In this document: piece by piece, positions 1-4,224 of the stretch | How positions within the stretch are numbered: the stretch's first letter is position 1 | Layout of the letters: each line of letters starts with the position of its first letter | Origin: Candidatus Zhuqueibacterota bacterium RBG_16_48_16 | Lineage (GTDB): Bacteria; Zhuqueibacterota; Zhuqueibacteria; Residuimicrobiales; Sediminimicrobiaceae | Direction: 5' to 3' | Assembly: GCA_001771235.1 (NCBI GenBank) | Contig: METF01000030.1 | Coordinates: forward strand, 19,946 to 25,060 | DNA: 5,115 bases | Notes under the pieces: model-generated | Databases searched by the model: none | Told to the model about the DNA's origin: nothing | What the model saw: the letters and a program-made list of their open reading frames with translations, nothing else | Program-made: the position numbers and the translations under genes

Positions 1-372
1 CGGGAATTTTCCCGCGTCCTGAAAAAGGATGGCAAGTTATATCTCACCGCAAATGGCCTCGGCTGGTATCTGCATTGTTGGAAAAACCAACCTAACAAAA
101 CACAAGATTATGACCCACGACTTGTCGCTGCTCGCGCCCTGCTCAATACCGTCGCTTATGAGAGCTATTCTCATCTGGAAGATGCAACCAGTGGTCTGAT
201 TATAGAACAAGAAGCTCTGAAGAAACATTTGGAAGACGCTGGTTTTTTGGTTGACAAAATTGCCGCGGAAGGAACAATAAACCTCAGCGGCAAGAAAATA
301 CAGCCAAATTTCAAAGGAGAATATGAAGGCCATACGGGCGTCTATGAAGTTCTTGCCGTTAAAAAGGGCTGA
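1..372 (+). CDS. SAM-dependent methyltransferase, C-terminal part (partial, 5' end outside window)
   Basis: Open from the first base in frame 1 to a TGA at 370-372, giving the last 123 residues. The fragment begins with REFSRVLKKDGKLYLTANG, which matches the late Rossmann-fold segment of class I methyltransferases (consensus E-x-x-RVLKPGG-x-L-x-L), followed by GWYL. The SAM-binding GxGxG motif would lie upstream, outside the window. The remainder has an alternating helix and strand character ending in YEVLAVKKG, consistent with the last beta strands of the fold. The substrate is unknown. The genes downstream suggest a sugar, lipid or glycan intermediate, but 581 bp of debris-bearing DNA separates it from them, so it probably ends its own transcription unit. 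No convincing hairpin terminator follows the stop. The fold is fairly sure; the substrate is unassigned. Confidence 0.75.
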   Translation, partial: REFSRVLKKDGKLYLTANGLGWYLHCWKNQPNKTQDYDPRLVAARALLNTVAYESYSHLEDATSGLIIEQEALKKHLEDAGFLVDKIAAEGTINLSGKKIQPNFKGEYEGHTGVYEVLAVKKG

Positions 373-523
373 TTTTCTGCTTGTTTCCTGCCAGCTAATA
401 AAGATGGAATTTTATGCATGAGGACAGAAAATAAGAAAAGAACTTGAATATGTTTCTATTTGTGATACATTGAGCCGAGCTTTGGACGATGCGAATAGTA
501 ATTATAAATAGGAGCACTACGAG
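373..523. other. AT-rich intergenic stretch before the broken antitoxin gene
   Basis: This is the first part of a 581-bp stretch (373-953) without an intact gene. I see no convincing terminator after the methyltransferase stop. An open run without a start codon occurs at 422-508 in frame 2 (ending at the TAG at 509-511); its translation matches nothing I recognise. A weak promoter-like pair (TTGGAC at 482-487, TATAAA at 503-508) has a 15-bp spacer and would place the transcription start at or past the ribosome binding site, so it is not convincing. The real promoter of the old toxin-antitoxin operon probably lay here but cannot be pinned down. Confidence 0.5.
510..514 (+). promoter_or_regulatory. 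Shine-Dalgarno site of the antitoxin remnant
   Basis: AGGAG sits 9 nt upstream of the ATG at 524-526. The good spacing fixes the start of the antitoxin pseudogene and shows that translation initiation signals survive although the reading frame is interrupted. Confidence 0.6.
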
Positions 524-736
524 ATGATTAGCAAAGATCTTGAGCAAAAAGTCATAGCATTAAAGGCATTGGAAAAAATCCGCCTCGTAGAATTAATTCT
601 TGAAAGTCTGGATAACCCGGACAATAAAACGCTAAATAAATAAATTGAAGAGTCTGAAAAAAGATACGATGCCTACAAAGCAGGAAAAATAAAAGCGCTA
701 TCTTATGAAAGAGTTATGAAAAGACTGGAAAAATGA
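524..736 (+). pseudogene. RelB-like 'addiction module component' antitoxin, interrupted by an in-frame stop
   Basis: Reading from the ATG at 524 gives 39 residues (MISKDLEQKVIAL... to ...DNPDNKTLNK), a TAA at 641-643, then 30 further residues in the same frame (IEESEKRYDAYKAGKIKAL... to RLEK) and a TGA at 734-736. Read through, the ~70-codon product has the length and layout of the small addiction-module antitoxin family (TIGR02574-type): an N-terminal helix with A-L-x-x-x-E-K, a LVELILESLD segment, D-x-P-D, then W-x-x-E-x-x-x-R and the AYKAGK-x-KA(L/I) tail. The TAA falls where the family usually has its conserved Trp. Such antitoxins bind and neutralise a RelE/ParE-type toxin encoded just downstream. 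The stop should remove the C-terminal toxin-binding half, so the gene is probably dead. The adjacent toxin is also reduced to a stub, consistent with relaxed selection. A sequencing error at the TAA is possible, but the decayed partner argues against it. The family call rests on memory of the consensus. Confidence 0.75.
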
Positions 737-826
737 TTGTATATTGACGAAAACGATATAATTCATATTACTTGCATAGCACATCAGCATCGTGATCCGG
801 AATATTATATTGAAAGAATAATATAA
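737..826 (+). pseudogene. RelE/ParE-type toxin, C-terminal remnant
   Basis: Immediately after the antitoxin's TGA, and in the same frame, 29 codons read LYIDENDIIHIT then CIAHQHRDPEYYIERII, with a TAA at 824-826. This matches the last strand and tail of RelE/ParE (plasmid stabilisation) toxins, whose C-termini look like (V/I)Y-x-(I/V)-x-x-x-x-I-x-I-x-x-(I/V)-x-H-x-R-R-D-P-x-(Y/W)-(Y/W). About two thirds of a normal ~95-residue toxin, including the N-terminal helices and early strands, is missing, so no active RNase or gyrase poison is encoded. An ATG at 733-735 overlaps the antitoxin stop as ATGA, the usual toxin start arrangement, but reads only M-I-V-Y before a stop. I infer an internal deletion that joined the toxin start region to its tail, with a small frameshift at the join (IVY is expected just before IDEND). 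Confidence 0.7.
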
Positions 827-953
827 AACCATGGATTAAGGGAAACCGCCTCACATAAATTCATCCTTCTGAATGGCCTCCTTAGCTTTTTGTTAATTCT
901 GACAATCTAGATTGTAGCAGCACGTGCAATTAATCGAATTTGAACGGCATTGA
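827..953. other. Intergenic region upstream of the glycan operon
   Basis: No gene or tRNA is recognisable in this stretch. Besides the palindromes at 902-915 and 920-927 it holds a CTGACA hexamer (899-904, near the -35 consensus) with no acceptable -10 box at 16-18 bp, and a TTGTTA at 890-895 with only a poor TGTAGC 17 bp downstream. The promoter of the operon starting at 954 probably lies here or upstream, but I cannot place it with confidence. Confidence 0.4.
902..915. promoter_or_regulatory. Perfect 14-bp palindrome ACAATCTAGATTGT, candidate operator
   Basis: ACAATCTAGATTGT equals its own reverse complement over all 14 bases. It lies 38 nt upstream of the ATG at 954, where a repressor or activator of the glycan operon would bind, and a CTGACA hexamer overlaps its left end. 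A second, shorter perfect palindrome GCACGTGC (920-927) follows 4 nt later. Assignment as an operator is inference from symmetry and position. It could also be part of the promoter region by chance, or a leftover of the old toxin-antitoxin locus, although operators of those modules normally sit upstream of the antitoxin. Confidence 0.35.
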
Positions 954-1994
954 ATGAGAGTAGACCTGCTCAAAAAAACCGATGAATTGCAGTACCAGGA
1001 ATTTGTCCAATCTCATCCGGCTGGTATGCTTTATTATGATCTCAAATGGTGCGATGTGCTGTTGATGCTGACTGGCGCGAGGCCGCTTTACATGGTTTGC
1101 AAAGAGGCTGAGGAAATTGTCGGGATTATGCCTGCGTTCATGGCAGAAACTGCTTTTGGAAATGTGATCAATGCTTTGCCATTCTATGGATGCCATGGCG
1201 AGCCGCTTGTCGTTGAGCATGCACCCGCCGCCAGAAAATTGCTGCTGAATTTTTTTGATTCGCTGGCGCGTGATCATCGTTGTCTTGCCTCGACTTTTAT
1301 TACAAATCCATTTGAGGACAATTTTTCTCCGGATGACGATTATAAACCGACGCATCTGGACACACGGATCGGACAAGTAACGGAGCTGGCAATGGTGAAC
1401 GGCGACGAAACGCTCTTGCAGCAATTCGAAGGGCGGACGCGCACCGCTATTCGAAAAGCGGAAAAAGAAGGCATTGAATGGTGTGTCGAAAAAGACGGCT
1501 CGATCCTTCCACACGTCTATGAGCTTCATCACCAAAATATCTCTGATCTCGGCGGCGTTTCCAAACCGGCGCGATTTTTCGAGCTGGTGAAGGAAAATTT
1601 CAAATATGGCGCCGACTATGAGGTTTTAACAGCCTGCAAAGACGACGAGAAGATCGCCTTCCTGCTGCTTTTTTATTACAAGGATACGGTGGAATACTAT
1701 ACGCCTTGTGTGAAAAAGGGATACCGGCAGTTGCAGCCTCTTAGCCTGTTGATTTATGAAGGAATGCGGCGAGCGCACGCAAAAGGCTGCAAAAAATGGA
1801 ATTTTGGCGGGACATGGAAAACCCAGGCCGGCGTTTATCAATTCAAAAAGTCCTGGGGGGCAAAAGATTTTTCCTATTACTATTATGTCAGAGTCTACGA
1901 TGATCGGATAAAAAAAATGGCCGCAAGCGAGCTCGTTAAAGAATTCCCTTATTTTTACGTCCTGCCTTTCCATGAATTGGAGGCGTCGTCATGA
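954..1994 (+). CDS. FemAB/GNAT-like aminoacyl- or acyl-transferase (glycan-locus type)
   Basis: 346 residues, normal length for the BioF2-like/FemAB acyltransferases with two tandem GNAT folds that occur in polysaccharide and exosortase-associated loci. The N-terminal segment has the typical ...FVQSHPAGMLYYDLKW (about 17-32), then strands around IVGIMPAF (55-62) and LPFYGCHGEPL (75-85). The family signature R-T-R-(T/R)-A-I-R-K-A-E-K-E-G (161-173) is followed by FLLLFYYKDTVEYYTPC (236-252), GYRQLQPLSLLIYEGM (256-271) and KKWNFGGTW (280-288), the second GNAT domain's cofactor- and product-binding region. Members transfer an acyl or aminoacyl group to an amino sugar or peptide in the cytoplasm; the substrate here is unknown. 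The start at 954 is forced: an in-frame TGA immediately precedes it. No good Shine-Dalgarno site is visible, so expression may be weak or depend on other signals. The stop overlaps the next start by 4 nt (ATGA), implying translational coupling. Confidence 0.8.
   Translation: MRVDLLKKTDELQYQEFVQSHPAGMLYYDLKWCDVLLMLTGARPLYMVCKEAEEIVGIMPAFMAETAFGNVINALPFYGCHGEPLVVEHAPAARKLLLNFFDSLARDHRCLASTFITNPFEDNFSPDDDYKPTHLDTRIGQVTELAMVNGDETLLQQFEGRTRTAIRKAEKEGIEWCVEKDGSILPHVYELHHQNISDLGGVSKPARFFELVKENFKYGADYEVLTACKDDEKIAFLLLFYYKDTVEYYTPCVKKGYRQLQPLSLLIYEGMRRAHAKGCKKWNFGGTWKTQAGVYQFKKSWGAKDFSYYYYVRVYDDRIKKMAASELVKEFPYFYVLPFHELEASS
1979..1983 (+). promoter_or_regulatory. Strong Shine-Dalgarno site for the acyltransferase
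   Basis: GGAGG lies inside the end of the upstream gene, 7 nt before the ATG at 1991. It decides that start over the in-frame ATG at 2009 (M7), which lacks a comparable site. Confidence 0.7.
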
Positions 1995-2533
1995 ATGCTG
2001 ATGTCGTCATGAAGATCATGTTTGATTATCAGGACCTTTCCGAGGAAAGTCTAAAAGGACTGGCGCTGCCGCTCGAAAAAAAATTGTTGCGGTGGATTGC
2101 AATGAATCACCCCGACAATAGAACGAGGCTTTTCTTTTACAGGATGACGAACGTGCAGATCGGAGAAGGGACCGTCATCAATAGAAACCTGGTCATCTCT
2201 GATGATTATGAGCCTTTGGTTTCGATAGGAGAGCGGGTTGCGATTTCGCCAAACGTTACCTTGATCGCGGCGTCAGCGCCGAATAATTCGCTTGTGGCTC
2301 GATTCCCAGGCATTGGTTCATCTATTATCAAAAAGGCGGCCATAAGGATCGAGGACGACGCCTGGATCGGCGCCAACGTGACAATCCTGCCCGGCCTGAC
2401 CATTGGCAGATGTTCCGTTATAGGAGCCGGTTCAGTCGTAACAAAAAATATTCCCGCCGGCGTCATTGCTTGCGGTGTGCCGGCAAAAGTCATAAAAAAG
2501 ATAGCGGAATTTGAGAGAGAAAACACTTCATAA
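1991..2533 (+). CDS. Hexapeptide-repeat (left-handed beta-helix) acyltransferase
   Basis: 180 residues, the usual size of the maltose/galactoside-O-acetyltransferase-like and WbbJ/CatB-like xenobiotic and sugar acetyltransferases. An N-terminal helical part (about 1-53, ending HPDNRTRLFFYRM) leads into left-handed beta-helix coils: VQIGEGTVINRNLVI (55-69), VSIGERVAISPNVTLI (77-92), then, after a loop, IRIEDDAWIGANVTILPGLT (118-137), IGRCSVIGAGSVVTKNIPAG (138-157) and CGVPAKVIKKI (161-171). The DDAWIGAN...ILPG and GAGSVVTK...GVPAK blocks are the acetyl-CoA-binding signature of this superfamily. It probably acts as a trimer that O- or N-acetylates a sugar. The His usually found after the second coil in many relatives (L-x-(T/S)-x-x-H) is not there: the segment reads LIAASAPNNS (91-100). 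Its start overlaps the preceding stop by 4 nt. Confidence 0.88.
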   Translation: MNADVVMKIMFDYQDLSEESLKGLALPLEKKLLRWIAMNHPDNRTRLFFYRMTNVQIGEGTVINRNLVISDDYEPLVSIGERVAISPNVTLIAASAPNNSLVARFPGIGSSIIKKAAIRIEDDAWIGANVTILPGLTIGRCSVIGAGSVVTKNIPAGVIACGVPAKVIKKIAEFERENTS

Positions 2534-2540
2534 CTTTTAG

Positions 2541-2630
2541 AGCCGTGATTGCATGACTGCATGAATGCATGGCTGCATGAATCTATGTCGTCATGCAATC
2601 ATGCAATCATGCAACCATGAAGTCATGCCT
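2541..2630. repeat. Octamer tandem array with central strand switch (long imperfect inverted repeat)
   Basis: Ten 8-nt units run from 2550 to 2629 with the core CATG at 2552, 2560, 2568, 2576, (TATG at 2584), 2592, 2600, 2608, 2616 and 2624, an exact 8-nt phase throughout. Left-half units are TGCATGA-like (TGCATGAC, TGCATGAA, TGCATGGC, TGCATGAA). Right-half units are the reverse complement (TCATGCAA three times, then CCATGAAG, TCATGCCT). As a result 2541-2580 and 2591-2630 pair as an imperfect hairpin, 31 of 40 positions Watson-Crick by hand count and a few more with G-U, around the 10-nt loop at 2581-2590. It lies in the 151-bp gap between the acyltransferase stop and the deacetylase start. 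A stray TGCATGA recurs at 2645-2651. Five Ts at 2641-2645 are too far from the stem for a classic terminator. The function could be mRNA hairpin, attenuator or protein-binding array; none is proven. Confidence 0.85.
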
Positions 2631-2684
2631 CATTACCGAGTTTTTGCATGATTAGTACAAATCTGACAGGAAATTGAAAACCAC

Positions 2685-3410
2685 ATGTACGCGCTGACGT
2701 TTGACATCGACTGGGCGCATGACGCCGTTCTGGACTGGACTCTGGAATTGCTTGATCGCTATAACGCGCGTGCGACTTTTTTCTGCACGCACAAAGTGAA
2801 TCTTGGCCGCCATGAATATGCACTGCATCCCAACTATCAAAAAGAGGCAAATCGGCGCGACGCCATAGCGAAATTAAAAGACATATACCCGCAGGCGTGT
2901 GGTGTTCGATCCCACGGGATGGAGATTGCCCTTGGCAAAGATTTTGAGCTATATGAGAGCTTTGGCATCCGATACGACAGCAATTACGCCATGCAGCGCG
3001 TGAAAAATATAAAGCCCTTTTTTCTAATGAACGAAATTGTAGAAATTCCCCTTTATTTTGGCGACGCTTTTCTCGTCTACGACCGTTCATCTTTTAAGGA
3101 CCGGCTATTCAACCTCAGCCACTGGCTTTCGCCGGAAAACGGTTTGGCCGTTTTTGCTTTTCATCCCATACACATTTATTTAAACACGGCTTCGCTTGAT
3201 CACTATAACGACTGCCGCCCCTATTTTTCGGATCATAAAAAATTGTGGGCAATGCGCAACAAAGGCACCGGCGTCTACAGCTTTATCATCGAGTTGTTGA
3301 ATTATTTAAAAGCTAACAATTATCCGCTCAATACTCTGAAAGAAATTGACCGTGAATTCAGGAAGGAAATGGAAATAAATGTCAGCCAGGCATGCCATAT
3401 CAAAAACTGA
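2685..3410 (+). CDS. Polysaccharide deacetylase-family protein (NodB/CE4 fold)
   Basis: 241 residues. The N-terminus ALTFDIDWA (3-11) is the CE4 motif 1 in the T-F-D-x-D form, with D7 the likely catalytic base and D9 a metal ligand. NARATFFCTH (27-36) is the conserved second strand. LHPN (47-50) and RSHG (75-78) carry candidate metal-binding His48 and His77, and FGIRYDSNY (93-101) is the motif 3-like region. EIPLYFGD (120-127) and FAFHPIHIYLN (157-167, His160) form the late motifs. The TFDID, LHPN and FHP set resembles the divergent O-antigen deacetylases annotated as WbmS-like rather than chitin or peptidoglycan deacetylases. It would remove an N- or O-acetyl group from a sugar in the cytoplasm; no signal peptide is visible. 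An in-frame TGA at 2664-2666 limits the start, and the Shine-Dalgarno site is weak (CAGGAAA, distant). The last 32 nt overlap the next gene. Confidence 0.8.
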   Translation: MYALTFDIDWAHDAVLDWTLELLDRYNARATFFCTHKVNLGRHEYALHPNYQKEANRRDAIAKLKDIYPQACGVRSHGMEIALGKDFELYESFGIRYDSNYAMQRVKNIKPFFLMNEIVEIPLYFGDAFLVYDRSSFKDRLFNLSHWLSPENGLAVFAFHPIHIYLNTASLDHYNDCRPYFSDHKKLWAMRNKGTGVYSFIIELLNYLKANNYPLNTLKEIDREFRKEMEINVSQACHIKN

Positions 3411-4224
3411 AAGCTGGAAAGCGAACATTGAGTATCACGAAAAGCTCCTGGATTCTTATGACAAGCTGCCTCATTTTAACAAGGAAAGTGTCGACAGGGT
3501 AAAGTCGATCCTGCGCCAACTGGCGAGCCGAAATAAAAACGGGCAGTTGGTGGATATCGGCTGTGGAACAGGATTTATGCTGCGCATTGCGCGTCCATTT
3601 TTTAAGAAAATTCATGGCGTGGACATTTGTCGCCAGGCGCTCAAGCATGCAGGCGCCGGCGACGGGATGAGCCTTTGGCAATGTTCCGGCGAACACCTTT
3701 GCTTTAGCGATAACAGCGTCGACGCGGTGGCTGGTTTTTCGGTGCTGCATCATTTGTATGACATCGAACCGACGCTCCGTGAAGCTTATCGCATCCTCAA
3801 ACCGGGAGGGTATGTCTATTTTGATGATGAGCCGAACGGTGAATATTTCGAAATGATCCACAAGCTTTCGCTGCAAAAAGATCTGCCTGAAATTCACGCG
3901 AATGAAGTTGAGAGCATTATCAATGTTGAGCAACTGCTGTGCGAAAGAGACGGCATTGAACCCGAGCTCGTGCGCATGGCGGAATTTCAAAAACTTGTAG
4001 GAGGGGGCTTTAAAAAGGAATCCATCGTTGCCCAGCTCGAGAAAATCGGGTTTATTGAGGTAAACCTGCAATTCAGATGGTTTCTTGGCCAGAGAGCGCT
4101 GCAGCAATCGGGTGAGAGGAATTCCATCGGTATTATCGAAAAATATCTTTTATCCATGTTGCCGGTGACGGAGCCATTATTTAAATATTTTTGGGTGACG
4201 GCAAGAAAAGAGGAGTCAAATTAG
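3379..4224 (+). CDS. Class I SAM-dependent methyltransferase
   Basis: 281 residues. Motif I is LVDIGCGTGFML (57-68), the SAM-binding loop. HGVDIC (79-84) supplies the acidic residue after strand 2. CSGEHLCFSDNSVDAVAGFSVLHHL (102-126 region) corresponds to motifs II and post-II of the UbiE/Methyltransf_11 type, and YRILKPGGYVYFDDEPNG (137-154) to motif III. A C-terminal extension (about 160-281) with a late FFWVTARKEE-like strand (FKYFWVTARK, 268-277) probably forms the substrate lid. It has no transmembrane segment. It likely methylates a sugar hydroxyl, carboxyl or amine of the glycan made by this locus; the acceptor is unknown. The ATG at 3379 lies inside the preceding gene (32-nt overlap), with AGGAAGGA-type purines at 3360-3367 as ribosome binding region. 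No later in-frame Met exists before the fold begins, which supports the overlap. Confidence 0.85.
   Translation: MSARHAISKTESWKANIEYHEKLLDSYDKLPHFNKESVDRVKSILRQLASRNKNGQLVDIGCGTGFMLRIARPFFKKIHGVDICRQALKHAGAGDGMSLWQCSGEHLCFSDNSVDAVAGFSVLHHLYDIEPTLREAYRILKPGGYVYFDDEPNGEYFEMIHKLSLQKDLPEIHANEVESIINVEQLLCERDGIEPELVRMAEFQKLVGGGFKKESIVAQLEKIGFIEVNLQFRWFLGQRALQQSGERNSIGIIEKYLLSMLPVTEPLFKYFWVTARKEESN
4211..4215 (+). promoter_or_regulatory. Shine-Dalgarno site for the radical SAM gene
   Basis: AGGAG ends 9 nt before the ATG at 4225, within the last codons of the methyltransferase gene. It supports the start directly after the upstream TAG and translational coupling. Confidence 0.65.

Noticed and set aside
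37..333. Minus-strand open frame of 98 codons
   Set aside because: It lies entirely opposite the methyltransferase C-terminus, whose translation has clear family motifs; the minus product is unlike any family and is a shadow.
422..508. 29-codon open stretch (QKIRKELEYVSICDTL...) as a small gene
   Set aside because: It has no ATG or GTG start and no ribosome binding site, and matches no family I know; it might be another gene fossil but cannot be supported.
482..508. Promoter TTGGAC / TATAAA for the antitoxin
   Set aside because: The spacer is only 15 bp and the predicted start would fall at or past the Shine-Dalgarno site at 510-514, so an expressed leader would lack it.
930..1535. Minus-strand open frame of 201 codons
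   Set aside because: Antisense to the FemAB/GNAT-like gene, with a low-complexity, Cys/His/Phe-rich product and no recognisable motif; a shadow.
2550..2629. CRISPR array
   Set aside because: The units are 8 nt and directly abutting with no unique spacers, so this is a microsatellite-like repeat, not a CRISPR.
2541..2645. Rho-independent terminator after the acyltransferase gene
   Set aside because: The stem is very long, AT-mixed and mismatched, and the T5 run (2641-2645) begins about 10 nt after the stem rather than directly at its foot; attenuation is possible but a classic terminator is not shown.
2623..3090. Minus-strand open frame of 155 codons across the spacer and the deacetylase start
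   Set aside because: Arg/Cys/Ser-rich product typical of antisense reading, conflicting with the well-supported NodB gene.
3400..4107. Minus-strand open frame of 235 codons
   Set aside because: Antisense to the methyltransferase, which has all SAM-binding motifs on the plus strand; the minus product has no recognisable domain.
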